Assembly: GCF_963675165.1 (NCBI RefSeq) | Contig: NC_087384.1 | Location: forward strand, 2,804,315-2,868,314 | Source: Halichondria panicea | Taxonomy: Eukaryota; Porifera; Demospongiae; Suberitida; Halichondriidae | Reading direction: 5' to 3' | DNA: 64,000 nt | Part shown: positions 40,301 through 46,300 of the stretch, piece by piece | Layout of the letters: each line of letters opens with the position of its first letter | Position numbering within the stretch: the stretch's first letter is position 1 | Translations under genes and position numbers: made by a program | Notes under the pieces: model-generated | Database searches by the model: none | Seen by the model: only the letters and a program-made list of their open reading frames with translations | Told to the model about the DNA's origin: nothing

Positions 40301-42460
40301 CAACCCACCTCCACCAGACGCCAACAACCCAGAGCCATTGCTCATCACATTCAGCTGTGGCTACGTTCCAACAGGAGCTTTTTGTGGTCTGATCACTCGA
40401 CTAGTTTCTCGAGGCCCTCATGGAATCCTTGGTTTGACATGGGAGTTAGTAGAAGATGGTGTCAAGCGAAATTATGTATCTTTTCTCGTCGCCAAATCAA
40501 ATAGGCTAACTCTACTAGCACATGATCAATGCTACGAAATTCGAGTTGTCCGCCATCCTGGTCGCATGTCTCTCCATGACCTTTGTACCTATGTTCTCTC
40601 AGTAATGCTCTACACGCTCAAAAGCCTTTACCCACATTTGGTTCCTCAAATTGCCTTCCAATGTCCTTGCCCTGGTCACAAGTCAAGCCGAGATAATTTG
40701 TGTGTTCTCACGAAAGAGATCTGGGTACAATTTCTTTGTGATAGTAAGCCGACTATTCCAACGAAATACCAACAAGTTTGGTTGGGTAAGGTAGGTTATT
40801 TATATTTTAATGTTCTTGTGTTTCATATTTCACATTCATGCAGATCGCTTCTATTGGTCAGAGTGCTAGCTTAGGAGTTCTTCAGTTCATGAAGGAACAG
40901 TCTCTGGAGAAATTCTCTTTCAATTGGAGCAAAGTGGGAAGAACACAGCCTCCAATAACACATCACTGCAAGACCAACAATCTGACGTTTCAGAGTGTGA
41001 GTGAGGAGGACCTGGACTACTACCAGTGTGAGGTTAAGGAGGCTGGGAAAGTGGTCCTCACTGTCTACAGAGCTCTCTACAAAGATGCGTTCAGTAAGTT
41101 TACGATGTGCCAAACCTTCTGCTTCTTACCAAATACTTACGTATAGTATATTATAACTAACACTTAATGACTAACACTTAATGTTCGCATTACAGCTTCA
41201 GTAGTGAGTGAAACATTAATAAGAGAATGCTTAGGAGTAGCTGGTCAGAAGAGAGAACTGTCAGATGGGGAGACGTCCGATGCAAAACGCACACAGTTAA
41301 TATCTCCTCCAGGTGTGTTGCTTTGATCATTAGTATGTATGGATGTTGGTTAATTTTGTTACTATAGCGTTGAATATGATCATGTGTGAGTGTATTATTG
41401 CACCATAACTGTAGGATCATATGCTCAACCAGTGGGTACAACTCGTCAACAGCTGATGGACGAATATCAGCTCAGTACTACCCATATTAACCGTGAAATA
41501 CAACAGGAAGATGTACCCTTTTTGGCTCTCTATTTTGACAACGTGGAATTCTATGTCGATGCTATGAAATTAACCCCTGGCGAGCAAAGTGATGTCCAGT
41601 TGAAAAGAATTGAAAGTAACCACCTAGCTATGATCAAGTGTTTGAAAATCTGGAGAGGAAAACAGCGCTCACAAGCGACATTCAGGGCCCTTCTGGAGAT
41701 GTTAGTATTACTGAAGAAAGAGAAGATTGCTGACCAAGTCTGTCAGTATTTAAAAGGTGGGTACTTTTCTCAGAATAATTATATGTTTATCAATTAGCGG
41801 TATTTGAATGGCCTTACCATTATCCCCATAGTCTTACCACTCGGTGTGTTTGCGTGTCTCTAGCATGCACTATAATGTACTGCTATTTCACTGACAAGCG
41901 TCTGTAACAACTTCCTATACACCCACCAGTCATTGTATGCTCACTGTATTGATCTTGTATCAGAGGAGGTTTAACAGGGTCAATAGGTCACTAATTAATG
42001 ATCACGTGCGACAATGATTTGTGCAGTAAATTTGCAAGTGTGACTGCTTGTCGCGCCCTGATATAATAGCCCCCCTTAATGTTACTGAATTATCATGAGC
42101 TGCTGCAAATTAGTAGTTCACTTTTTTAGCTATACGTACTTCTATGCGCCCCTCCAGAAAAATCATGCAGTTATAAAAGGGGGTGACCTCACACAAAGGT
42201 CGTTGTTCTGTCATGTCAAACTGACCTCTGACCTTTAGAAAGTTAGAAGCTACCGTACTGTAGAGCGAATGTATAGTTTAGCTAGATGTCATGAAAAGTG
42301 GCCTTGCTTGCTAGAAAAGAGCTTGGTAAAAGAGGTTAGAGGTTCAAGGTTCAATATACGTTTGGCTTTGTGTGATTAGCCAACCACTAACTCATTCTTT
42401 ATTGCCTCCATGCACAGATTGCCTCCATGCACAGGAGCTGTGAGGAGGTGCACGTAATAC
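3118..42460 (+). CDS. Ankyrin-repeat / ROC-COR GTPase / Ig-like / Death domain protein
   Basis: The start ATG is at 3118-3120, directly before a GT donor. Coding exons I can place are: 3230-3325; 99-bp ankyrin exons at 5430, 6418, 9687, 11984, 12657, 13173, 15878, 16553, 17526, 18201, 18717, 21422, 22097, 23070, 23746, 30191, 31899 and 32742; then 33637-33724, 36383-36484, 36630-36785, 38173-38397, 38587-40790, 40844-41093, 41196-41312, 41415-41756 and a short last exon near 42418 or 42435. Phases agree throughout, giving roughly 1,790 residues. The architecture is about 21 ankyrin repeats, a ROC GTPase with COR, a partial Ig-like domain and a C-terminal Death domain, so it is probably a cytoplasmic sensor or scaffold. 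It resembles DAPK1 (ankyrin-ROC-COR-Death) but has no kinase. A single transcript over 39 kb is inferred; the ROC-COR-Death part could have its own promoter. Confidence 0.75.
3230..3325 (+). CDS. First ankyrin exon (N-terminal cap)
   Basis: A 96-bp exon between TTCAG and GTGAGG that translates as SFMELIEASKIGNVGVVQL then ALEGGADPNQTNE. It has ankyrin helix spacing and the GADPN loop but lacks the TALH opening, as expected of a capping repeat. Joined to the ATG at 3118-3120 it starts MSFMELIEAS. Confidence 0.8.
5430..6516 (+). CDS. Ankyrin exons 2 (N/C type) and 3 (S type)
   Basis: The exon at 5430-5528 reads NNVTALHMACGNGHDEVVR then VLLAAKATVNTQSK. The exon at 6418-6516 reads SGESPLLAASFKGHLKCVE then LLIDAGTNVDTQRE. 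Each is exactly 33 codons, in phase 0 at both ends, so duplication or skipping keeps the frame. These are the founding examples of two of the three exon types in the array. Confidence 0.88.
5695..5759. repeat. Short foldback (hairpin) repeat
   Basis: About 27 bases starting TTGTATTCATTGTATC are followed, after a short loop, by their near-perfect reverse complement. Equivalent hairpins recur in the introns after other N/C-type exons: 11352-11400, 14282-14368, 19826-19912, 29834-29898 and 30470-30507. They appear to have travelled with the exon duplications. Confidence 0.8.
6597..6812. mobile_element. MITE with TACCGTATA...TATACGGTA ends (R1 family)
   Basis: A 216-bp element with inverted ends built around TACCGTATA and an AAATTTTCG-type subterminal sequence. 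Relatives occur at about 12147-12372, 16030-16264, 17680-17916, 29406-29618, 32060-32266, 35930-36087 and 51590-51828. Most copies sit immediately before an R2 element, so the pair was probably copied together with the ankyrin exons. Confidence 0.75.
6825..7424. mobile_element. 600-bp MITE with 37-bp inverted ends (R3 family), nested in an R2 element
   Basis: It starts CAAGGGCGTATACAGAGAAG and ends with the reverse complement; the inverted ends span about 37 bases. It is flanked by the 7-base direct repeat GTGTCAT (6818-6824 and 7425-7431). The flanking R2 repeat is cleanly split, so intact R2 copies elsewhere serve as the empty site. A second copy lies at 10189-10792. No transposase is recognisable. 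Confidence 0.88.
9687..9785 (+). CDS. Ankyrin exon 4 (N/C type)
   Basis: A 99-bp phase-0 exon reading DNWTVLHAASNNGHDEVVR then VLLAAKATVNMQSK. It is the duplicate partner of 5430-5528 within the 4.24-kb repeat. Substitutions cluster in the first helix (HAASNN against HMACGN), while the second helix is unchanged. Confidence 0.87.
9949..11303. mobile_element. TIR element with TACCGTACCCTCGCG ends
   Basis: About 29 bases at 9949-9977 are matched in inverted form at 11275-11303. It interrupts an intron sequence that is continuous in sister copies (for example near 5640). It contains the nested R3 element at 10189-10792. A 10852-11112 open frame inside has no recognisable domain. Confidence 0.8.
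10189..10792. mobile_element. Second R3-family MITE
   Basis: About 95 percent identical by eye to 6825-7424, with the same inverted ends. It is flanked by the 7-base direct repeat GTATGAT (10182-10188 and 10793-10799). The duplication sequence differs from that of the first copy, so this is an independent insertion. Confidence 0.87.
11984..13271 (+). CDS. Ankyrin exons 5 (S), 6 (D) and 7 (N/C)
   Basis: Exons are at 11984-12082 (SGETPLWSASFEGHLKCVE...), 12657-12755 (DGTTALFVAAQNGHLRVVE... ending VDIQQK) and 13173-13271 (DNVTALYMACRNGHDEVVR...). All are 99 bp and phase 0. This is the first complete S-D-N/C cycle; the same order repeats downstream. The D exon marks the left edge of the 5,544-bp tandem repeat. 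Confidence 0.88.
13397..14229. mobile_element. Insertion with internal degenerate tandem units (unit 1 copy)
   Basis: Relative to sister introns, where TAGTATTCA is followed directly by ATAGTGTGCAG (for example 5658), about 830 bases are inserted here. It contains three degenerate repeats of a block like CTTTCGCTTTGTTCAAGAG (about 13600, 13735 and 13813) and ends with the palindrome at 14133-14247. I see no clear terminal inverted repeats or transposase. The unit 2 copy is at 18941-19773. Confidence 0.55.
14133..14247. repeat. Long palindrome (foldback)
   Basis: Arms of about 45 bases begin AGTTAGAACATG and close with CATGTTCTAACT around a CCCTCGGGCTAAAGCCCTCG centre. The identical copy in unit 2 is at 19677-19791. 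The structure is like the palindromes at 34732-34847 and 47149-47286. Confidence 0.85.
14282..14368. repeat. Extended foldback, about 42-bp arms
   Basis: TCATTGTATCGGCACGATG through GAACACCGTGC is followed directly by the reverse complement with one or two mismatches and almost no loop. It is the longest version of the hairpin family at 5695. The duplicate is at 19826-19912. Confidence 0.85.
14495..15398 (-). mobile_element. Truncated piggyBac-type element (unit 1)
   Basis: This 904-bp element begins CCCTTTAACCG and ends CGGTTAAAGGG, flanked by TTAA at 14491-14494 and 15399-15402. The empty site is preserved in sister introns (TGTTTTTAAACAGTC near 5866 and 11510). CCC...GGG ends with a TTAA duplication are diagnostic of piggyBac. 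A minus-strand frame at 15289-14954 encodes an acidic segment with MARLFTCADVLEQLEDSNGD and GDDSAYEGEG, like the N-terminus of piggyBac transposases. The catalytic core is absent, so it is non-autonomous. Confidence 0.88.
15878..16651 (+). CDS. Ankyrin exons 8 (S) and 9 (D)
   Basis: Exons at 15878-15976 (ending NVDMQKE) and 16553-16651 (ending AQVDIQQK), both 99 bp and phase 0. The pair with its introns forms a 1,648-bp sub-unit that recurs at 17526-18299, 21422-22195 and 23070-23844. Confidence 0.88.
16884..16913 (+). pseudogene. Truncated D-type exon with in-frame stop (copy 1)
   Basis: After a good acceptor (CTGTACAG) the sequence reads DGTALFIAV then TAA, and the remaining two thirds of a D exon are missing. 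The acceptor is the same as that of intact D exons. Copies follow intact D exons at 22428 and 24077. If spliced in, it would end the protein before ROC-COR-Death. It may be plain debris; no expression evidence is available here. Confidence 0.7.
17526..18815 (+). CDS. Ankyrin exons 10 (S), 11 (D) and 12 (N/C)
   Basis: Exons at 17526-17624 (SGQSPLWSASFNGHLKCVE...), 18201-18299 (D type ending VDIQWK) and 18717-18815 (DNVTALYMACRNGHDEVVR...). All are 99 bp and phase 0. The D exon differs from its partner at 12657 only in the Gln-to-Trp codon near its end, and the S exon has Asn where the partner at 23070 has Asp. Confidence 0.88.
20039..20942 (-). mobile_element. Truncated piggyBac-type element (unit 2)
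   Basis: Apparently identical copy of 14495-15398 at the 5,544-bp offset, with TTAA on both sides and the same minus-strand frame at 20833-20498. It arose by tandem duplication of the host region rather than by a second transposition. Confidence 0.88.
21422..23844 (+). CDS. Ankyrin exons 13-16 (S, D, S, D)
   Basis: Exons at 21422-21520, 22097-22195, 23070-23168 and 23746-23844, all 99 bp and phase 0. Truncated D exons with an early TAA follow at 22428 and 24077. The S exon at 23070 reads SGQSPLWSASFDGHLKCVE. The block is two consecutive 1,648-bp sub-units. Confidence 0.87.
22428..22457 (+). pseudogene. Truncated D-type exon with in-frame stop (copy 2)
   Basis: Same structure as 16884-16913: an intact acceptor, nine codons and TAA. 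It sits between the D exon at 22097 and the S exon at 23070. Confidence 0.7.
24077..24106 (+). pseudogene. Truncated D-type exon with in-frame stop (copy 3)
   Basis: Third copy of the truncated exon, after the D exon at 23746. Persistence of the same truncation in three places shows that it predates the sub-unit duplications. Confidence 0.7.
24646..25784 (+). pseudogene. Tc1-like DD34E transposase with one in-frame stop
   Basis: Exons 24646-25175 and 25268-25784 joined by a GT-AG intron of 92 bp give 349 codons, the usual Tc1 length. The N-terminal part is a helix-turn-helix domain (YRAYIISKKLREEGIQTSRR) with a GRP basic motif. The catalytic triad lies in VIWSDETSI, FMQDNDPKHTS and CNPIENLW, with 34 residues between the second Asp and the Glu. 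A TGA at 24991-24993 (after TTLEWTF) interrupts the frame where related proteins have Arg, consistent with a CGA-to-TGA change. The protein is probably inactive unless the stop is read through. Confidence 0.9.
26016..27479 (-). CDS. BEN-domain protein inside the Tc1/mariner element
   Basis: Three exons, 27479-27437, 27340-27185 and 27061-26016, join in frame to 415 codons with no break. The N-terminus starts MALRKALKDLQQQQKKFYLV, followed by an ECDGSVTTVEEKH...KYGRKLIKALVLAIG region like those before BEN domains in other sponge proteins. Next come a Pro/Ser repeat, a KKKKK basic stretch (likely nuclear signal), a coiled coil (LQERVEYLEQMVLMQQEQL) and a C-terminal BEN domain (VPVTVILGKNRQLQVE through FEGLWAESVSSIEQSCKRIR). 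BEN domains bind DNA or chromatin proteins. The role in the element is unknown. Confidence 0.85.
26886..27002 (-). repeat. Trinucleotide-like repeat encoding the Pro/Ser tract
   Basis: An imperfect GGTGGTGAAGCT repeat (plus strand) that encodes alternating PPPAS/SPPAS units in the BEN protein. Its length is likely to vary between alleles. Confidence 0.8.
27862..28325 (+). repeat. Minisatellite, 78-80 bp unit, about six copies
   Basis: Units start at 27862, 27941, 28020, 28098, 28176 and 28256, the last partial. Each holds a GCGCGC-GTACACC block and a TGGGTGACCCA palindrome. There are no unique spacers, so it is not CRISPR-like. It lies in the intron between the Tc1/mariner element and a related MITE. 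Confidence 0.92.
28437..29279. mobile_element. 843-bp Tc1/mariner-like MITE related to the BEN-carrying element
   Basis: Ends CAGTAGCCCTCATATA and inverted partner, flanked by TA (28435-28436 and 29280-29281). The subterminal AAGTTCCCGTT is shared with the ends of 24425-27759, suggesting mobilisation by the same transposase. A plus-strand open stretch at about 28625-28764 (RILILHKQLRSKYRIPKK) has no recognisable match. Confidence 0.85.
29309..29333 (+). pseudogene. 3' remnant of an S-type ankyrin exon
   Basis: Only the end of an S exon (AATGTTGATACACAAAGAGAG then GTGAG) survives, directly after the MITE. The upstream part of this exon was lost in the region taken over by the element, minisatellite and MITE. 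Confidence 0.75.
30191..32840 (+). CDS. Ankyrin exons 17 (N/C), 18 (S) and 19 (D)
   Basis: Exons at 30191-30289 (NNMTALHIACWNGHDEVVT...), 31899-31997 (LGESPLLAASFKGHLKCVE...) and 32742-32840 (DGTTALFVAAQNGHLRVVE... ending VDIQQK). All are 99 bp and phase 0. This is the last complete cycle before the unique 3' part of the gene. Confidence 0.87.
30765..31420. mobile_element. TIR element, GGTGCATTAAGGACTGGG ends
   Basis: A 656-bp insertion interrupting an intron sequence that is intact elsewhere (GATACTTTCCCATG near 11490). The inverted ends match over about 18 bases, and a 3-base TTC duplication is possible (30762-30764 and 31421-31423). A 3-bp duplication would fit PIF/Harbinger, but that is a guess. 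Nested inverted segments (CGTTTAAACAC and partner) lie inside. Confidence 0.75.
32265..32439. mobile_element. R2-family MITE, CAGGGTGTCATACAGG ends
   Basis: About 170-190 bp with inverted ends CAGGGTGTCATACAGG and CCTGTATGACACCCTG and an inner C/G-run palindrome (GGGGATATCCCC). Other copies: 12374-12545, 16267-16439, 17919-18091, 21811-21983, 23459-23632, 36089-36262 (3' end eroded) and 37671-37860. The last two lie outside the duplicated array, so it is a real mobile family. Confidence 0.85.
33013..33600. repeat. Dispersed repeat with long (GT)n tract
   Basis: A GCGCATGCGC-containing left end, a roughly 70-bp GT microsatellite (about 33059-33131), then a CTTCTAGTC...TCTCGAGTTATG block. The same order occurs at about 48700-49100 in a DTL intron. 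A partial inverted relative sits at about 37255-37480 and others at about 4260-4450 and 8510-8690. Confidence 0.75.
33637..33724 (+). CDS. Ankyrin exon 20 (unique type)
   Basis: An 88-bp exon reading DGSTALHLACDEGHCEVVE then CLVKKGHCHI. It ends in phase 1, so from here on the exons no longer belong to the symmetric duplicated set. It is followed by the phase-1 exon at 36383. Confidence 0.85.
34297..35738. mobile_element. 1.44-kb TA-flanked TIR element, CAGTGCACAAAATAA ends
   Basis: The inverted ends CAGTGCACAAAATAA are flanked by TA (34295-34296 and 35739-35740), and further inverted similarity extends inward (GTCCGAGCAAA against CCGAGCAAAG). This is consistent with a Tc1/mariner non-autonomous element. 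It contains the palindrome at 34732-34847 and no recognisable transposase. Confidence 0.8.
34732..34847. repeat. Palindrome nested in the TA-flanked element
   Basis: AGTTATAACACG...GTGTTATAACT arms with a second inner inverted pair (AATATATTGCACT and AGTGCAATATAT) around a GCCCTCGG-type centre. It closely resembles the palindrome at 14133 in layout but not in arm sequence. Confidence 0.8.
36383..36785 (+). CDS. Ankyrin exons 21 and 22 (C-terminal repeats)
   Basis: The exon at 36383-36484 reads ARDGIGLTPLHSACYNGHK then EVVEYLVETANCDT. The exon at 36630-36785 reads ATDAGGSTPLDYAIQKGHT then ETIEYLQSLGAP and a Pro/Gln-rich linker. Both are phase 1. They close the ankyrin solenoid before the ROC region. 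Confidence 0.85.
38173..38397 (+). CDS. Linker exon before ROC-COR
   Basis: A 225-bp phase-1 exon encoding GLLNKLQTPAIQLSERAPL, then helical sequence (IDALQKLIEGTEVNIDTFI and EEAHQLLAQKGYIEDARNL). It is probably a helical connector; I do not recognise a named domain. Confidence 0.75.
38587..40790 (+). CDS. ROC-COR GTPase exon
   Basis: One 2,204-bp exon. The ROC P-loop GPPFVGKTT is at 38682-38708, the G3-like DIGGQPG at 39198-39218 and the G4-like THKD at about 39516-39527. The long insert between P-loop and G3 (about 38880-39130) is Gln/Thr/Pro-rich. COR-type sequence (PIRPKWLLFGLILR, then CLRYLHDCIGTVMHY and VICSPQVIFDSISQLI) follows from about 39750. Near the end, FQCPCPGHKSSRDNLCV is a Cys/His cluster also seen in other animal ROCO-Death proteins. 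ROCO GTPases usually act as dimeric switches in signalling; membrane segments are absent, so it is presumably cytoplasmic. Confidence 0.9.
40844..41093 (+). CDS. Partial immunoglobulin-like domain exon
   Basis: A 250-bp exon whose second half reads FSFNWSKVG, then LTFQSVSEEDLDYYQCEVKE and VVLTVYRALY. The Trp in the C strand, the L.F..V..ED..YYQC run and the following G strand are the hallmark of an Ig-fold. The expected first Cys is not clearly in place, so the domain may be partial or of the I-set/MALT1-like kind. An Ig-like fold inside a cytoplasmic ROCO-Death protein is unusual. Confidence 0.65.
41415..41756 (+). CDS. Death domain exon
   Basis: Reads GSYAQPVGTTRQQLMDEYQL and later LAMIKCLKIWRGKQRSQATF, then ALLEMLVLLKKEKIADQVC and QYLK. 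The W of the WxxxxxSxATxxxLLxxL run and the spacing to the last helix match Death domains, which recruit partners by homotypic contact. The donor is AAAG/GTGGGT at 41757; reading on gives a stop at 41797. Two AG acceptors 17 bases apart (42417 and 42434) could supply the last few codons. Confidence 0.82.
42401..42434 (+). repeat. 17-bp perfect tandem duplication creating twin splice acceptors
   Basis: ATTGCCTCCATGCACAG occurs twice in a row, so there are two CAG acceptors 17 bases apart. From the Death exon in phase 1, the first gives DCLHAQEL then stop, the second GAVRRCT then stop. Both end the protein at once. Confidence 0.65.
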
Positions 42461-42664
42461 AGCACTCCATGAGATATAAATTATCAGAACACAACCCTCA
42501 GCTCAGCTTTATCCCTTATGTGTGGTTATTGTCGTGTACGTTATGTTTTATACATTGTGTGTTGAACAAGAAGAAAAAGTTGTTGTAATTATTTTATATA
42601 CACCAACCTATATACAGTAGTTCAGTAAAAAGCTCTGCTTGGTGGCCTTGTTGGATTTCCAATC

Positions 42665-42837
42665 TAGCCTTGATCCCAGGCCGAGTTTTCGATTTATAAC
42701 GGTTAGGCGAACAACTTGTTCGGCCGAGTTTTCGCTTTTATAACGGTTAGGCGAACAACTCGAACAAGTTGTTCGCCTAACCGTTATAAAAGCGCCGTAC
42801 GTTATAAAAGCGAAAACTCGGCCTGGGATCGAGGCTA
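42665..42837. mobile_element. Foldback element, TAGCCT..GATCCCAGGCC ends
   Basis: Terminal TAGCCTTGATCCCAGGCC is matched by GGCCTGGGATCGAGGCTA. Inside are several inverted copies of GTTCGCCTAACCGTTATAAA. The ends resemble those of the 9-bp-duplication MITEs at 1471 and 45398, but I could not find a clear 9-base duplication here. Confidence 0.75.
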
Positions 42838-42960
42838 TGGTACAATCTTGACACAGAATATGGCCGTAGCCGTGTAATTCTATAAATGCTCAAGTATACT
42901 ACCTATTATATAATGGTCATGCACTCGATCAATTAATCTGTGAACTCTTATTCACTATAA

Positions 42961-43148
42961 CGGGTAATTTTCGTGGGGTAAAATATTCGTTATTTTCGTG
43001 GGCAAGCTGACCTCCACGAAATTTTAACGTAGGCGTGGCTTACCGGAACGTAGGAATGCAGTGCAGGCAATGAGACAAAACGAATTTTTTACTCGCGAAA
43101 ACCACCGTTCTCGAGTTGAACGAATTTTTTACCCCACGAAAATTACCC
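42961..43148. mobile_element. 188-bp MITE, GGGTAATTTTCGTGGGGTAA ends
   Basis: The left end GGGTAATTTTCGTGGGGTAA and right end TTACCCCACGAAAATTACCC are exact inverted repeats. It lies between the 3' ends of the ankyrin gene and DTL. A similar partial block is near 46000-46100. Confidence 0.8.
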
Positions 43149-43343
43149 ACGCTATATACGGTAATAATATTTTTTCAACTCGAGAACAGTGGTTTTCGTG
43201 AGTAAAAATTTGACACATACACACAGAATGGCCGTAGCCATGTAATAGATCTATAATTATACAGATCTGTAAGAGCAGCTGCATCTTATGTTTTGTACAA
43301 ACAGTAATTTGAACAATGCCAATTATAATGTTAAAACACAACT

Positions 43344-46300
43344 CTATTGTGGTTTGAAATAAGTACGCAGAGAAGGCATACATTTGCTACAAGTCTGTGC
43401 AGTTCTTTTAGCAACAGAGTTCTTGCCAGCTAGTGATGGCCCACAAGTTGAGCAACTCTTTCTTACTTTCTTTGTGCTCTGTTTGGCCGACAACATAAGC
43501 TTCCTCTTACGACTACCGAGAGCGGATACATGAGTGGGCGGAGTCTCTTGTTTCAATGTTTGGGGGAGGTTCTCAGAGTCTGTAGTGATTGTTGGTTTAG
43601 GGGTAGCGATGTTACTTGTTGTCATGTCTTCTTGATTAGGGGTTGCTTTTGAATTAGTTGTAGAGGTTGAATTCGAAATTTGAGTTGTGGGGGTCATTGT
43701 AGAGGAGATTGTGGGTTGACTTCGTGAGTTGATTTGAAGAGAGCCTCTCAGAGTTCCTGATTTTGTCTCAGTTTTCGGATTCCATGGGCTTTGAGTAGTC
43801 TTTTTCGTACTGGAGGTGTGATTTTTAGGGGGAGTCTCGGTGGACGGTTGTGCTTTTCTATACATCTCTAGAATCCTTTTTTGAGCCTTCAGATGCTCTA
43901 TGTGAGTAAAGATACGGTTTATGGGAAGTTAAAGTTAAAACACACCTGACTCAACTATCAATCACATTTACACGTACAGAACCAAATTTTATTCAAGTTG
44001 AGGTTCTATTAATTAGTTCTCACCATTTCCACTGTACTGGGTAGTGTCCCCGATGGTGTAGGCCCCTCTCTCCCGACACGCCCACTGCCCACCCCTCATC
44101 ACTCGCCATAGAAACAAGTCGTTGTCATCAGAGCATGTCACCACCTGTAGAGATCGTGAGGAATAATTAATTGGATAGTAGAACACAAGCTGTACAATCT
44201 AAGGTGTAAATACACTTCATGTGTTGTATGTACGTCACTCCATTTTAGGGTGTACTGAGATGAGTATGTACTCTGGACACCAATATTGCACAGTCGTGCT
44301 ATTCTTGCACTCTAATGGGTGGTTACAAGTGTACAGTCTGCAGGTACAACATGCATCTATATATACCGTATATGCTTGATCAGGAGCCGCGGCTACTAAA
44401 TGTTTCATTGTGCTGGAAGAGGAGGCTACAATTCGAGAGAGGCCACTGTTCACGAGCGGCGTTTATTAGCTCCAGCTAATTCAACAACCTTTAGTTTGTC
44501 ATCAAAAGCTATTTTCACCTACATAAACTTGAACTCTGCCATGAGAAAGTCTTTGTGAAGCACTACCTGTACCTAGTAGCTACGTACATATAGCTATAAT
44601 AATTTGTTTTGGCTGCCACGTGCAGAAATGCTAGAGTCAAAGTTCACTGAGGCTACTATTTGAGAGCAGCTACTAAATGTTTCATTTTGCTAGCAAAGGA
44701 GGCTACTATTTGAGTGCGGCCTTTATACAAGAGCGGCCTCTGATTGAGCATATACGGTACATGCATTTGGTACTGATCACTGGACACATGGTTGTCAAGA
44801 TGAGAAACACAAAACTAGCTCACATAATACCAACCTTGCTACTAACACACTATACATGTAGTACATGTAACAAGGAGTATGTGACTGCATATACAACCAG
44901 AAGAAAAACACCATTTCAGTAGCAAGCTACGTACACCACACCGAATATTGAACATTTAGCACATGCCTAATTAATGTTTAAAACAATACCCTAGCTATAA
45001 TAGATCATAGTAAAAGGTAAGTATGGTTGTCCTTAGCAAAAGGGTTCTAAGGCTCCAAGAGTAGTGTTGGTACATGTCTACAAACCTTGTCCAGGTTGGT
45101 GGGACACCAGTCTACAGCTGTCACCTCCTTGCTATGACCCTGGAGCAGTAGAGGGGGAACTCGGGAGTCCCTCACCTAGGGAGGGGGGGTAGGGTATCAC
45201 TTCGTTAGCAGTGTACATCATATTCTAATAGTACAGTCATGAAATGCATCAACTCAATTCTATCTCTACTACTAATGTCACTCGCTACCAATTTGACTGC
45301 ATAGGGGACATGCATGCACAGTACCTTGGTATAGTAACACTAAAACTAGCCAGACGCTGGTAGGTAGACAGATTCTTAGAGTGAGCTACCGTAAAGCTAG
45401 CCTCGATCCCAGGCCGCTCTTCCCCGAAGAGAGGGCCTGGTATCGACTGTTTGCGCATGCACCACCTATTACCCAGAAAGTGAGTAATTCGGATACCATT
45501 GTATTTGCTCAGTAAAACATTGACGTCACAACGAACGGAAGTGGATTGAAGAAAGTGGATAGAAGTGTGATTGTGAAGGTTTCTAGCCCGTGTGATAGCA
45601 TTCTAATAGCTACCCTTAGCCTACTATGTTAACAAAGGACTCACAGCCTGCAACAGTGTGGATAACAATCCTCTGAACGGAGGGAAGGCTGACAATAGCC
45701 TATATGGATAGGCCACGCCCATCTGACACTAACCTTGGTGAAAGTCGACTCTATCAGAAAGAAATTGCTGCTGTAACCAATACAGCTCTGTCTCTAGCTA
45801 GCTAGCTATATAGCTCTGTGTCTGACTTTATGAAGAGTATTCTTTGTCTGTATATGATATTCAGGATATAATTCGGGTAAAAATTCAGTTTAATGGGAAA
45901 CATTATGGGAAAATTATCCAATAATTTGGCGCATGCGCAAGCAGTCAGTAGCAGGCCTCCTTTTTGAGGCCTTGTGAAGGAGGCTACCGTAAAGCAGGTA
46001 ATTTTCGGGGGCAAAATATTCAGTCAGTTGAATTGTTATTTTCGTAGTTGCTGCTTGCACTACAGTCGCTTCATTTGTGGGTAAAATATTCGTGTTCCAC
46101 CGAAAACCACCCCCTCCCCCTCCCCGGAAATTACCAGCTACAAGGTACAGTTGTATATGGTCCCTCCACACACCTTCCAGATATAGGCATAGCCACAGCT
46201 GGAGCCAGTCAGTAGATATTCCCCATCCCCACTTAGACAGGCCTTGGAGTAGAACATAGAGGAGCTCTTGTGTCCACTGTAGCCATCCACAGGTGCCTGC

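Noticed and set aside
43129..43383. 84-codon minus-strand frame
   Set aside because: Overlaps the end of DTL and a MITE; no coding features.
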